DNA of 64,000 bases from Geodermatophilus dictyosporus. GTDB taxonomy: Bacteria; Actinomycetota; Actinomycetes; Mycobacteriales; Geodermatophilaceae. The DNA lies in the NCBI RefSeq assembly GCF_900115505.1, contig NZ_FOWQ01000003.1, positions 1-64,000 on the forward strand, read 5' to 3'. A program made the translations under genes and the position numbers. Under the pieces are notes generated by a model that had not been told where the DNA came from, did no database searches, and saw only the letters and a list, made by a program, of their open reading frames with translations. This document shows positions 27,044-38,972 of the stretch, piece by piece; the first letter of the stretch is position 1, and each line of letters starts with the position of its first letter.

Positions 27044-28685
27044 CGTCCTCGCCGCCGACGGTGCGACGGCCACCGTCGGCAGCCCCGCGATCAACATCTC
27101 CATCTTCGGCGTGTTCGTGCTGGTGACCCTGGTGATCACCTTCCGGGCGAGCCGGAACAACAAGAGCGCGGCCGACTACTACGCCGCCGGCCGCAACATC
27201 AGCGGCACCCAGAACGGCCTGGCCATCGCCGGCGACTACCTCTCGGCGGCGTCGTTCCTCGGCATCGCCGGGGCCATCGCCGTCTACGGGTACGACGGCT
27301 TCCTCTACTCGATCGGGTTCCTCGTCGCCTGGCTGGTGGCGCTGCTGCTGGTCGCCGAGCTGATGCGCAACACGGCCCGGTACACGATGGCCGACGTCCT
27401 GGCCTTCCGGATGCGGCAGGGCCCGGTGCGCACGGCCGCGGCGATCTCGACGCTGGCGGTCTCGCTGTTCTACCTGCTGGCGCAGATGGCCGGCGCCGGC
27501 GGCCTGGTGACGCTGCTGCTGGGCGTCACCGGTGAGGCCGCGCAGGCGCTCGTCGTCGTCCTGGTCGGCGCACTGATGATCATCTACGTGCTGGTCGGCG
27601 GCATGCGCGGCACCACGTACGTGCAGATCATCAAGGCCACGCTGCTCATCGCCGGCGCCCTGGTGATGACGGTCTGGGTCCTGGCGCTGTACGGCTTCAA
27701 CCTCTCGGCGCTGCTCGGCGACTCGGTGGCCAACGCCGTGGAGGGCCGCGACGTCCTCGCCCCGGGCGCGCAGTACGGCGCCACGAGCATCTCGAAGCTG
27801 GACTTCGTCTCCCTGGGCCTGGCCCTGGTGTTCGGGACGGCGGGCCTGCCGCACGTGCTCATGCGCTTCTACACCGTGCCGACGGCGAAGGACGCCCGTC
27901 GCTCGGTGGTCTGGGCGATCTGGCTGATCGGCATCTTCTACCTGTTCAGCCTGGTGATCGGCTACGGCGCCGGCGCGCTGGTCGGGCCGGAGACCATCCT
28001 GGGCGCCCCCGGTGCGGTCAACTCCGCCGCCCCGCTGCTGGCCTTCGAGCTCGGCGGCACGGTGCTGCTCGGCATCATCGCCGGCGTCGCGTTCGCCACG
28101 ATCCTCGCGGTGGTCGCCGGCCTGACGATCACCGCGTCGGCCTCCTTCGCGCACGACGTCTACGCGTCGGTGATCAAGAAGGGCAAGGTGTCGCCGAACG
28201 GTGAGGTGAAGGTCGCCCGGATCACCGCCGTGGTCATCGGGGCCGTCTCGATCGGCCTGGGCATCCTGGCGCTGCAGGCCGGGCTGAACATCGCCTTCCT
28301 GGTGGCGCTGGCCTTCGCCGTCGCGGCGTCGGCCAACCTGCCGACCATCCTCTACACGCTGTTCTGGAAGCGGTTCACCACCCAGGGCGCGCTGTGGTCG
28401 ATGTACGGCGGGCTGATCGCCTGCATCGTGCTGATCGTCTTCTCGCCGGTCGTGTCCGGTGCGCCGGTCAACCCGGCCACGGGCCTGTCCCCGTCGCTGT
28501 TCCAGGACGTGGACTTCCACTGGTTCCCGCTGAACAACCCCGGCATCGTGTCGATCCCGCTGTCGTTCTTCCTCGGCTGGCTGGGCACGATCCTGTCCAA
28601 GGAGAAGCCGGACCTCGACAAGAACGCCGAGCTCGAGGTGCGGTCGCTCACCGGGATCGGGGCGGAGAAGGCCGTCCAGCACTGA
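27036..28685 (+). CDS. actP: Cation/acetate symporter ActP
   Basis: A sodium:solute symporter family protein of 549 aa with about 13 transmembrane helices. The ActP/SSS signatures RNISGTQNGLAIAGDYLSAASFLG, GGMRGTTYVQIIKA, GTAGLPHVLMRFYTVPTAKDARRS and LPTILYTLFWKRFTTQGALW (given as short pieces) are all intact. It imports acetate and possibly other short monocarboxylates. Start is GTG 27036, or GTG 27027 three codons earlier; both overlap the DUF485 gene. A strong hairpin terminator follows 80 nt after the stop. Confidence 0.92.
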   Translation: MRSVLAADGATATVGSPAINISIFGVFVLVTLVITFRASRNNKSAADYYAAGRNISGTQNGLAIAGDYLSAASFLGIAGAIAVYGYDGFLYSIGFLVAWLVALLLVAELMRNTARYTMADVLAFRMRQGPVRTAAAISTLAVSLFYLLAQMAGAGGLVTLLLGVTGEAAQALVVVLVGALMIIYVLVGGMRGTTYVQIIKATLLIAGALVMTVWVLALYGFNLSALLGDSVANAVEGRDVLAPGAQYGATSISKLDFVSLGLALVFGTAGLPHVLMRFYTVPTAKDARRSVVWAIWLIGIFYLFSLVIGYGAGALVGPETILGAPGAVNSAAPLLAFELGGTVLLGIIAGVAFATILAVVAGLTITASASFAHDVYASVIKKGKVSPNGEVKVARITAVVIGAVSIGLGILALQAGLNIAFLVALAFAVAASANLPTILYTLFWKRFTTQGALWSMYGGLIACIVLIVFSPVVSGAPVNPATGLSPSLFQDVDFHWFPLNNPGIVSIPLSFFLGWLGTILSKEKPDLDKNAELEVRSLTGIGAEKAVQH

Positions 28686-28766
28686 GGAAGGACCCCCGTG
28701 CCCCCACCGCTCGCACGCTCGCGACGGGGCCCTGCACGGGGGCCGGTCCCAGCACCTCACCGAGCC

Positions 28767-28799
28767 GAGGCGCGCGTCCCCTCCGGGGGCGCGCGCCTC
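28767..28799 (+). terminator. Hairpin terminator after actP (possibly bidirectional)
   Basis: A 15-bp stem with a single G-U pair, starting GAGGCGCGCGTCCCC (28767-28781) and closing a TCC loop with GGGGGCGCGCGCCTC (28785-28799). It separates actP from the convergent small membrane protein gene. Confidence 0.75.
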
Positions 28800-28834
28800 G
28801 CGCGTTCCGGGACCGGGGACCTCGCCCGGCGGTC

Positions 28835-29095
28835 TCAGGCGGCCCGGACGGCCGGGGCGGGGTCGACGGCCAGGGGCTCGGCCGGGAGGGCGGCGTCGAC
28901 CGCGCGGACGGCGGCGGCCGTGCCGGGCGCGGTGCGGCGGGAGCGGCGCAGCGTCCAGCGGGCGACCAGCGCGGTCAGCACGACCAGCCCGGCGAGGGTC
29001 TCGCGGGCGGATCCGGTGGCGGCGGCGGCCACGGCGACGGCGAGCGCGAGGGCGTAGACGGCGGACAGCAGGACGGCGGGGGTGGGCAGGTGCAC
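28835..29095 (-). CDS. Small membrane protein of unknown function (86 aa)
   Basis: Two transmembrane helices (AVLLSAVYALALAVAVAAAATG and TLAGLVVLTALVARWTL) separated by SARE, then a basic RRSRR stretch and an Ala/Pro-rich tail. The start GTG/ATG at 29095 is preceded by a purine-rich GGGAGG stretch. No family is recognised. It lies 97 nt downstream of the Mn catalase gene on the same strand and could be its distal partner. Confidence 0.55.
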   Translation of the reverse strand: MHLPTPAVLLSAVYALALAVAVAAAATGSARETLAGLVVLTALVARWTLRRSRRTAPGTAAAVRAVDAALPAEPLAVDPAPAVRAA

Positions 29096-29192
29096 GGGGA
29101 CCTCCGGGAGGAGGCGCCCGCCGGGCCGGCGGCCGGGCGGAGAGGGCCCGGACGCCGGCGCGGCGACGGCGCGGTGGGTCGAGGTCAGCGCC

Positions 29193-30053
29193 TCACTTGA
29201 GCAGGTCCTTGGCCTTCTGCAGCATCGTGTGGGCCTCGGTCTGCGGGGTGTCGTAGAGGCGCGGGTCGCCCGGGACCAGCGTGGGGGCGTCGGCGGTGGC
29301 CTCGATCGCCGCGGCGCGGAAGGTGCCCTTGCCGTCGATCGAGGGACCGGAGGCCCAGCGGCCGTTGGCGGCCTCGGGACCGTCGGAGGCCTGGATGAAG
29401 GTGAAGCCCAGGTCGCCGACCTCCTCGGACAGCGGGAAGGCCTCCGGCACCGGCAGCCCCTCGAGGCCGTCCTCCTTCAGCTGCTCGACCGCGGCCAGCC
29501 ACTGCTGCTGGTGCATGTGGTCGCGGGTGATGAGGAAGCGCAGCATGTCCTTGACGCCCGGGTCGTCGGTCATGTTGTAGATGCGGGCCACCTGCAGCCG
29601 GCCCTGCATCTCCGCCGTCGCGTTGTAGTAGAAGTCCGCCATCAGGTTGCCGCTGGCGGTCACGTACGCCCCGGTCCACGGGTTGCCCATGCTGTCCATG
29701 TACGAGGCGCCCTGGCCGTTCTGGATCAGGTGCTGCGGGTTGTGCTGCCCGTAGCCCGCGGCGGCCTCCTTGGTGCGGTCGGCCGAGTCGGGCTTGAGCG
29801 GCACGTGGTCGAGCAGCCGGTCGATCATCGTGATGATCATCTCGACGTGGGCCAGCTCCTCGGTGCCGATCGAGAGGAGCATGTCCTTGTACTTGCCGGG
29901 CAGCCGGCAGTTCCAGCCCTGCAGCAGGTACTGCGTGGCGACGGTCATCTCGCCCCACTGACCGCCGAGGATCTCCTGCATCTTGCGGGCGAAGTCCGGG
30001 TCGGGGCCGTCGGGCTTGGCCTCGTACTGCAGGGCGTGGGTGTGCGTGAACAC
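29193..30053 (-). CDS. Manganese catalase
   Basis: A 286-aa di-manganese catalase that disproportionates hydrogen peroxide without heme. All metal ligands fall at the Lactobacillus plantarum positions: Glu35 (QWGEMTVA), Glu66 and His69 (GTEELAHVEM), Glu148 (NATAEMQGRLQ) and His181 (ITRDHMHQQQW). The GTG at 30053 has GAGGAG 6 nt upstream. The C-terminal 60 residues form the usual extension that caps the hexamer. The nearly 300 nt upstream contain no gene; no clear promoter was identified there. Confidence 0.95.
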   Translation of the reverse strand: MFTHTHALQYEAKPDGPDPDFARKMQEILGGQWGEMTVATQYLLQGWNCRLPGKYKDMLLSIGTEELAHVEMIITMIDRLLDHVPLKPDSADRTKEAAAGYGQHNPQHLIQNGQGASYMDSMGNPWTGAYVTASGNLMADFYYNATAEMQGRLQVARIYNMTDDPGVKDMLRFLITRDHMHQQQWLAAVEQLKEDGLEGLPVPEAFPLSEEVGDLGFTFIQASDGPEAANGRWASGPSIDGKGTFRAAAIEATADAPTLVPGDPRLYDTPQTEAHTMLQKAKDLLK

Positions 30054-30351
30054 GGGCTCTCCTCGGTGCGTCGTCGCGTCGCCGCCACTGCGGTGACACC
30101 GGGGAACTGCCCGCACCCGGTGGCCCACCCGTGCCGTCCCCTGGCCCTCCCGTGCCATTCCCCTTGTCGGCCTACCGGCCTCCGACCGCGGCCAGGTGCC
30201 GTTCCCCCACCGCGCTGAGCCCTCCTGGCGCACCCGGCGAGGACCCTGCGGGCCCGTCACCGGGCACGCCCCTCGCAGGGCGGCTCCGGTCCGGCACCGC
30301 GGTCAGGAGCCGTCCCCTGCTGCGCGGAGCCCTCCCGGCGCCCTCCGGGGG

Positions 30352-31104
30352 TCAGCGGTCGGGGAGTGCGACGGTGAGCGTCAGGCCCGCGTCGGTCACC
30401 GCCCAGACGACGTGGCCGCCGAGGTCCTGGGTGTGCCGCTGCACCGACCACAGACCCAGGCCGGTCAGGTCCACCGGCGGGGCGCCGCGGCGCAGGTACT
30501 GCACCAGCCGCTCCGGGTGGGCGACGTCCTGGGTGAGCGCCAGGCGCACCCAGCCGGCCCGGCAGGTCACGGTCAGCAGCACCGGCGCGCCGTCGCCGTG
30601 CCGGTGCGCGTTCTCCAGCAGGTTGGTGAGGATCCGCTGCACCCGCGCGTCGCCCACCGAGACGTCGGAGGCGCGGTCCTGCACCGCCACGGTCAGCCGG
30701 ACGGCGGGCAGCCCGGCCGCGGCGGCGGAGGCGCGGACGACGTCGCCGAGCAGCCGCCGGACCGGCCCCCGCCGCTCGGCGCCCCCGGTGGCGTCGGCGG
30801 TGCGCAGCATCGAGGACAGGTGGGCGGTCTGCGCCCGGGCCAGGTCCAGCACCTCGCCGCGGTCGGGGCCGGCGTCCGGGACGGGCCGGTCGAGGGTGCG
30901 CAGCAGCGCCTCGAGGGAGGCCAGCGGGCTGCGCATGTCGTGGCACATGGCCCGCAGCAGGGCGGACTCGGGCGTGGGTGGCGCCTCCTGCTCGGGGCGG
31001 GGGGCGTGGCCGGTGCGCCGCAGATGGGCGCGCAGCACGTGGGCCAGGTCGGTGAGCAGCCGGCCGGATCGGTCGGTCCGCGGTGTGTCGGGGGCCAGGG
31101 TCAC
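30352..31104 (-). CDS. Soluble sensor histidine kinase
   Basis: This 250-aa kinase has a HisKA dimerisation helix with the phospho-acceptor His55 (MCHDMRSPLASLEALL) and a HATPase_c domain with the N-box LTNLLENAHRHG and a G-box (LTGLGLWSVQRHTQDLGG). No transmembrane or sensor domain is present, so it must sense a cytosolic cue or another protein. GTG 31104 is chosen over 31110 because GGAGGT is then correctly spaced. It is divergently transcribed from the response regulator with only 64 nt between the starts, indicating a cognate pair. Confidence 0.85.
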   Translation of the reverse strand: MTLAPDTPRTDRSGRLLTDLAHVLRAHLRRTGHAPRPEQEAPPTPESALLRAMCHDMRSPLASLEALLRTLDRPVPDAGPDRGEVLDLARAQTAHLSSMLRTADATGGAERRGPVRRLLGDVVRASAAAAGLPAVRLTVAVQDRASDVSVGDARVQRILTNLLENAHRHGDGAPVLLTVTCRAGWVRLALTQDVAHPERLVQYLRRGAPPVDLTGLGLWSVQRHTQDLGGHVVWAVTDAGLTLTVALPDR

Positions 31105-31168
31105 GGGCACCTCCGGGGTGTGCGTTCGGCCAGCACCGCCGGGCGTGACGGGCCGGACGAGGAGGGTC

Positions 31169-31858
31169 GTGTCGACCGACGCCGCTGCTGAGCGTCAGAG
31201 TCACGTGGACGTGGTCGTCGTCGACGACCACCCGCTGTTCAGCCGGGGACTGTCCCTGCTGCTGCCGGGGGTGAGCGAGGGCCGGGTGCGCGTCGTCGCC
31301 ACCACCGACGACGCGTCGGCCGCCGCCGCGCTGGTGCGCCGGCACCACGCCGACGTCGCCGTCGTCGACCTGCACATGCCGCCGCCGGGCGGGGTGCGGG
31401 CGATCGCGGCGATCCGCCGGGCCGACCCGGTGGTCCGCGTCGTGGCCCTGTCCGGGCTCGCCGAGGCGGACGCGGCCCTGGAGGCGCTGCGCGCGGGAGC
31501 GGCCGGCTTCCTGCCCAAGACCGCGGACCCGGAGTCGCTGGTGCGGCCGCTGCTGGCCGTCCTCGACGGCTGGTCGGTGGTGCCCGAGTCGCTGCTGCGC
31601 CAGCTGCTCGAGGAGGCCGCGCCCGCCGGCGAGCAGACCGTGGCCGACCGGCTGACCAGCGACGAGCGGCGGCTGTGGCGACTGGTGGCCGACGGCACGA
31701 GCACCGTCGACATCGCCACCACGCTGCACGTCTCCGAGCGCACGGCCAAGCGCCTGGTTGCCTCCCTGCTGCGCAGCCTGGGGGTGGCCACCCGCGTGGA
31801 GGCCGCGGCGCTGGCCGGCCGCGTCGGCCTCGGGAGAGGGACCGGCGGGCCGCGCTGA
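31169..31858 (+). CDS. NarL/FixJ-type response regulator
   Basis: A 229-aa two-domain regulator: receiver domain with the acidic pair DDHP (19-22), phospho-acceptor Asp67 (VAVVDLHMPPPGG) and Lys in FLPKTADP, then a C-terminal helix-turn-helix (TSTVDIATTLHVSERTAKRLVASLLRSLG in parts). The HTH is slightly unusual in having TAKRLV where LuxR-type proteins have TVKNHV. The start is uncertain: GTG 31169 has a close GAGGAGG, GTG 31205 would begin just before the first strand. Partner of the divergent kinase. Confidence 0.85.
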   Translation: MSTDAAAERQSHVDVVVVDDHPLFSRGLSLLLPGVSEGRVRVVATTDDASAAAALVRRHHADVAVVDLHMPPPGGVRAIAAIRRADPVVRVVALSGLAEADAALEALRAGAAGFLPKTADPESLVRPLLAVLDGWSVVPESLLRQLLEEAAPAGEQTVADRLTSDERRLWRLVADGTSTVDIATTLHVSERTAKRLVASLLRSLGVATRVEAAALAGRVGLGRGTGGPR

Positions 31859-31939
31859 GCGGCCGACGAGCCGCGGGGCGGGCGTCATCACGGGCTCGGC
31901 TACCCGGGCCGGTGATCGACACTCTCCCGTTCCGTAGAC

Positions 31940-31957
31940 CTGGCCCCGACGGGCCAG
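31940..31957. terminator. Bidirectional hairpin between convergent genes
   Basis: CTGGCCC (31940-31946), a CGAC loop and GGGCCAG (31951-31957) form a perfect 7-bp hairpin located between the response regulator stop and the PH-domain protein stop. Confidence 0.5.
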
Positions 31958-31961
31958 CCGG

Positions 31962-33455
31962 TCAGCCGCCGGCGCCGCGTGCGGTGGCCCAGCTCCCGGA
32001 GGCGGCCTCGGTGAACGGCCCGACGTCGGCCGCGGCCACGTCGATCGCCGCGTAGCCGCCGGTGCCCGCACCGACGCAGGCGACCACCGTGGCCAGGCCC
32101 GCGCGGCGCTGGAAGACGCTTTGCCGCACCTGCCAGCCGACGACGGCGCGCTGCTGCAGCACCGTCTGCTCGCGCACCAGCAGCCCGCTGCGGACGGCGA
32201 ACGACCGCGGCCCGGCGACGTGCCCGAGTGCGGCGTAGCGCCCCAGCCCGAGCGGCACGCCGAGCACGGTGAGCACGACGCCGGCGGCCAGCAGTCCCCA
32301 CCAGCCGGTGCCGGCCACCAGCAGCCCGCCGGCCGCCGACACCGCCAGGCCGGAGCCGATCGCGCGGGCCAGCCGCCGTCGCCGGGCGGCCGGCGGGTGG
32401 GCCACCAGCGGCCCGGGGTCGTCGACCAGCACGCCGAGCAGCCGCACCGCCTCCGCGCGCGGCCCGAGCGGCAGCACCTGGCCGCGCCGGTTGGCCGCGC
32501 CGAGGCCGGTGACGAGCGCGCCGACGCGCGCGGCCCGGACCAGCCGCATGCCCAGCCCCTCCGAGAGGGTGCCCCCGCGCACCCGGTCGACCTCGAGCTC
32601 GGTGTGCCGCCGGGTGAGCAGCCCGCGGACGGCGACCAGCGAGCCGCCGCGGCGGACCAGCCGGAACCCCCAGTTGACGACGGCGGCGCCGAGCACCGCG
32701 CCCAGCGCCAGCAGCAGCAGGGCCAGGAGCAGGCCGGTGAGCAGCACGCGGGTGTCGGTGAGGTCGGGGCCGGTGAGGTCGGGGCGCAGGCCGGGCGGGA
32801 GCTCCTGCAGCAGCCGCGACAGCGCACCCACCGCGGCCAGCGGCACGGCCAGGTAGCTCGCGACCAGCGGTGCGTACAGCAGCCAGCGCGGGTCGAAGCG
32901 GGCGAGCTCCTCCTCCGCCGGCTGCTCCTCCGGCAGGGGCGGGGCGGACGGGTCCGTCACGACCCCGGCCCGGCGGTGGGTGAGCACCGAGGTGCGCAGC
33001 CGGTCGCCCTCGGCGCGGGTCAGCCCGTCGACGACGACCTCCTCGTCGCCGCCGGTCATCGAACCGGCCGCGGCATCGACGCGCACCCGTACCAGGCCGA
33101 ACAGCCGGTGCAGCACGGGCGTCTCCACCTCGACGCCGCGGATGCGGTCGTTGGGCACGGTGCGCACGGAGCGGGCCAGCAGGCCGCGGGTGACCACCAC
33201 CGCGCCGGGGGTGTCGGCGTAGGTGGTGCGCCACCAGGTGAGCGTGGCGAACAGCAGCGACAGTGCCGTCACCGCCAGCACGAGCCCGACGACGACGCCG
33301 GGGCCGTCGACTCCGACCGCGGCCACGACCGGGATCGCGGCGGGCACCACCTGGCGGGCCTGCCGGAAGGTGATCGTGTGCACGAGCACGACCAGCGGGG
33401 AGGTGCGGCGCGGGGCGGTGACCTCGGGCACCGTCTGCCAGGGAGCGGTCGTCAC
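31962..33455 (-). CDS. PH-domain membrane protein (YdbT-like)
   Basis: A 497-aa membrane protein with three bacterial PH (DUF304) domains alternating with paired transmembrane helices. Each PH unit shows the pattern of an Arg-rich strand and a V[EQ]-type helix (SVRTVPNDRIRGVEVETPVLHRLFGL; RHTELEVDRVRGGTLSEG; LQQRAVVGWQVRQSVFQRRAG). Family members of the YdbS/YdbT type occur in pairs, role poorly known, in B. subtilis linked to resistance to bacteriocins. GTG 33455 overlaps the upstream ydbS-like gene by 4 nt. Confidence 0.82.
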   Translation of the reverse strand: MTTAPWQTVPEVTAPRRTSPLVVLVHTITFRQARQVVPAAIPVVAAVGVDGPGVVVGLVLAVTALSLLFATLTWWRTTYADTPGAVVVTRGLLARSVRTVPNDRIRGVEVETPVLHRLFGLVRVRVDAAAGSMTGGDEEVVVDGLTRAEGDRLRTSVLTHRRAGVVTDPSAPPLPEEQPAEEELARFDPRWLLYAPLVASYLAVPLAAVGALSRLLQELPPGLRPDLTGPDLTDTRVLLTGLLLALLLLALGAVLGAAVVNWGFRLVRRGGSLVAVRGLLTRRHTELEVDRVRGGTLSEGLGMRLVRAARVGALVTGLGAANRRGQVLPLGPRAEAVRLLGVLVDDPGPLVAHPPAARRRRLARAIGSGLAVSAAGGLLVAGTGWWGLLAAGVVLTVLGVPLGLGRYAALGHVAGPRSFAVRSGLLVREQTVLQQRAVVGWQVRQSVFQRRAGLATVVACVGAGTGGYAAIDVAAADVGPFTEAASGSWATARGAGG

Positions 33456-33967
33456 GTCGCCTCGTCGCGGACCTGCTCGGCCCGCCGGGCGAGGTCGTCG
33501 GCGACCCGGTGGGCGACGGCGACCTCCAGGTGCGGCACCCGCACGGTGCCCTGCGAGGAGGCGGTGAGCACCGCGACGCTGGCCAGGCCGTAGAGCTGCT
33601 GCAGGACCCCGCGCGTGACGTCGACGGTCTGGATGCGCGCGACCGGTACCAGCGTCCAGGTGCGGGTCAGCCAGCCGGTGAGGGCGTGCACCGTCTCCTC
33701 GGTGACCTCCCACCGGTGCACGCGGTACCGGATCCACGGCCGCACGCCGATGGCGACCACGGCGTAGACCGCCAGCAGCACGGGCAGCAGCCAGCGCAGC
33801 ACCGGGAGCGGGCCGCCGGTCGACGCGGGGACGCCGAGCACCAGCACGGCCACCAGGACGCCGTAGACCAGGGTGCCGATCACCCCCTGGGTGACCCACA
33901 GCCAGATCGCGGAGCGGGACAGCGACCAGGCCGGCACGCGGACCGGCGGCGCGGGGGGAGCGGACAT
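33452..33967 (-). CDS. PH-domain membrane protein (YdbS-like)
   Basis: A 171-aa protein with two transmembrane helices (about residues 19-65) and one bacterial PH domain (YRVHRWEVTEETVHALTGWLTRTWTLVPVARIQTVDVTRG in parts). It pairs with the larger YdbT-like gene that follows by a 4-nt overlap. ATG 33967 is chosen as the first Met of the conserved part; the reading frame upstream runs into the divergent rhodanese gene. The complex is likely a membrane-surface assembly. Confidence 0.8.
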   Translation of the reverse strand: MSAPPAPPVRVPAWSLSRSAIWLWVTQGVIGTLVYGVLVAVLVLGVPASTGGPLPVLRWLLPVLLAVYAVVAIGVRPWIRYRVHRWEVTEETVHALTGWLTRTWTLVPVARIQTVDVTRGVLQQLYGLASVAVLTASSQGTVRVPHLEVAVAHRVADDLARRAEQVRDEAT

Positions 33968-34034
33968 CACCGCCCATCCTCCCAGCCCGGGCCGCGGTCC
34001 GGCCGGGACCCGCACCACCTGAGAGAGTGGGGTC

Positions 34035-34367
34035 GTGATGCCGCAGCAGGTCCCGACCGTGCCCGCCGACGAGGTGCCCGAGGACGCCGTGCTGCTCGAC
34101 GTCCGGGAGGACGGCGAGTGGGTGGCCGGCCACGCCGAGGGGGCCACCCACATCCCGATGGGCGACGTCCCGGCGCGGCTGGACGAGGTCCCCGAGGCCG
34201 ACCCCGTCTACGTCGTCTGCCGCAGCGGCGGGCGCTCGGCGCGGGTGGCCGCCTGGCTCAACCAGAACGGCTACGACGCGGTGAACGTCGGCGGCGGGAT
34301 GGGCGCGTGGGAGGCGGCCGGCCGGCCCCTGGTGAGCGAGACCGGCCAGCCGCCCTTCGTGCGCTAG
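34035..34367 (+). CDS. Single-domain rhodanese
   Basis: A 110-aa sulfurtransferase-fold protein with the active-site loop VVCRSGGRSAR, catalytic Cys62, and the CH2A-type motif LLDVREDGEWVAGHAEGATHIPMG in parts. It transfers sulfane sulfur through a persulfide. The start is GTG 34035 or the adjacent ATG 34038. It is divergent from the PH-domain genes and convergent, almost touching, with the acyl-CoA ligase gene. Confidence 0.9.
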   Translation: MMPQQVPTVPADEVPEDAVLLDVREDGEWVAGHAEGATHIPMGDVPARLDEVPEADPVYVVCRSGGRSARVAAWLNQNGYDAVNVGGGMGAWEAAGRPLVSETGQPPFVR

Positions 34368-34371
34368 CCCC

Positions 34372-35988
<1,617 letters not shown>

Positions 35989-36052
35989 GGGCGCATCGTG
36001 CCAGTGACCGGGCTCACGCTCCACCGCTGGGCGGACCGTCCCGTCCGGTACC

Positions 36053-37669
<1,617 letters not shown>

Positions 37670-37720
37670 GGCAGCATCCTGGCAGTGGCCCAGGTCACCA
37701 CGGTAGGTCCGGCCGCCCCC

Positions 37721-38917
37721 TCAGGGCGTGAGGACGACGGGCAGCTCGGTCAGGCCGCGGATGACGAACTCGGGACGGCGCCGCGCCGGGCGGGCCAGCT
37801 GCAGGTCGCGGGTGCGGGTGAGCAGCGCACCGAAGGAGGCCTGCAGCTCCACGCGGGCCAGCGGGGCGCCGATGCAGAAGTGCACGCCGGCGCCGAAGGA
37901 GACGTGCGGGTTGTCGGTGCGGCCGACGTCGAGGGTGTCGGGGTCGGCGAACACGGCCGGGTCGCGGTTGGCGGCACCGAGCAGCGCGGCCACCTTCTCA
38001 CCCGCCCGCACGGTGGCCCCGCCCAGCTCGACGTCGGCGGTGGCGGTGCGCTCGAACAGCTGCAGCGGCGAGTCGAAGCGCATCAGCTCCTCGACCGCCG
38101 TCGGCAGGAGGGCGGGGTCCGCGCGCAGCCGCCCCAGCTGGTCGCGGTGCTCGAGCAGCGCGACCAGGCCGTTGCCGCTGACGTTGACCGTCGCCTCGTG
38201 GCCGGCGTTGAGCAGCAGGATGCAGGTGGTGACCAGCTCGTCCTCGGTGAGCCGGCCGCCCTCGGCGTCGCGGACCGTCACCAGGTGGGTGAGCAGGTCC
38301 TCGCCCGGGGCGCGGCGCCGCTCGGCGGCGAGCTCCCGCAGGTAGGCGACGAACTCCGCGGCCGCGCGCTCGGCGGCGTCCTCGACCTCCGCCGTCCGGC
38401 CGTACTCGTACATCTTCACGATCGCGTTCGACCACGGCCGCAGCAGCGGCCGGTCGGCCGCCGGGACCCCGAGCAGCTCGGCGATGACGCCCACCGGGAG
38501 CTCCTCGGCCATCCCGGACAGGACGTCGACCGGCTCGCTGCCGCCGGAGCGCTCGACCAGGCCGTCGGCGAGCTCCGCCGCGTACCGCTCCACCCACGGT
38601 CGCAGCCGCTCGACGTGCCCGCGGGCGAAGGCGGCGCTGACCAGCCGGCGCAGCCGGGTGTGGTCGGGCGGCTCCATCTCCAGCAGCGCGTTGCGGTGGA
38701 TGAGGTTGAAGGCGCCGAACCGGTCGGCGGGCTCGCGGTCGCGCCAGATCCGGCCCAGCCGCCGGTCACGCAGCACGGCGTTGCTCTCCGCGTGGGTGAA
38801 CGCCAGCCACAGCCCCAGGTCCTCGTGCCACTGCACCGGCGCGACCGCGCGGGCGGCGGCGAAGGCGGGGTAGGGGTCGGCGACGACGGCCGGGTCGGTG
38901 AGGTCGAGCGGTGCCAC
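37721..38917 (-). CDS. Cytochrome P450
   Basis: A 398-aa soluble bacterial P450. The heme-ligand motif FGAGVHFCIGAPLAR places the proximal Cys at 348; the I-helix oxygen-activation motif is LLNAGHEATVN and the ExxR pair lies in VEELMRFDSPLQ. No redox partner is encoded nearby, so it relies on ferredoxins elsewhere. GTG 38917 gives the typical LDLTDPAVVADPYPAF N terminus and has a TAGGGT -10 element 7 nt upstream, so it is probably leaderless. Next to two acyl-CoA ligases, a fatty-acid or terpenoid substrate is plausible but not proven. Confidence 0.93.
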   Translation of the reverse strand: MAPLDLTDPAVVADPYPAFAAARAVAPVQWHEDLGLWLAFTHAESNAVLRDRRLGRIWRDREPADRFGAFNLIHRNALLEMEPPDHTRLRRLVSAAFARGHVERLRPWVERYAAELADGLVERSGGSEPVDVLSGMAEELPVGVIAELLGVPAADRPLLRPWSNAIVKMYEYGRTAEVEDAAERAAAEFVAYLRELAAERRRAPGEDLLTHLVTVRDAEGGRLTEDELVTTCILLLNAGHEATVNVSGNGLVALLEHRDQLGRLRADPALLPTAVEELMRFDSPLQLFERTATADVELGGATVRAGEKVAALLGAANRDPAVFADPDTLDVGRTDNPHVSFGAGVHFCIGAPLARVELQASFGALLTRTRDLQLARPARRRPEFVIRGLTELPVVLTP

Positions 38918-38924
38918 GGCGGGC

Positions 38925-38965
38925 ACCCTAGGCGGCGCGGAGCGCCGCCGGTCCCCACATACGCT
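38925..38965. promoter_or_regulatory. Divergent leaderless promoters of P450 and SEC-C genes
   Basis: In a 55-bp gap two -10 elements point outward: TAGGGT on the minus strand (38925-38930), 7 nt before the P450 GTG, and TACGCT on the plus strand (38960-38965), 7 nt before the SEC-C ATG. Neither start has a Shine-Dalgarno. Confidence 0.6.
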
Positions 38966-38972
38966 GGGCCGC

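Noticed and set aside
26892..28760. Long minus-strand frame (622 codons) antisense to actP
   Set aside because: Gly/Arg/His/Gln-rich translation typical of the antisense frame of a GC-rich gene; actP on the plus strand has full family motifs.
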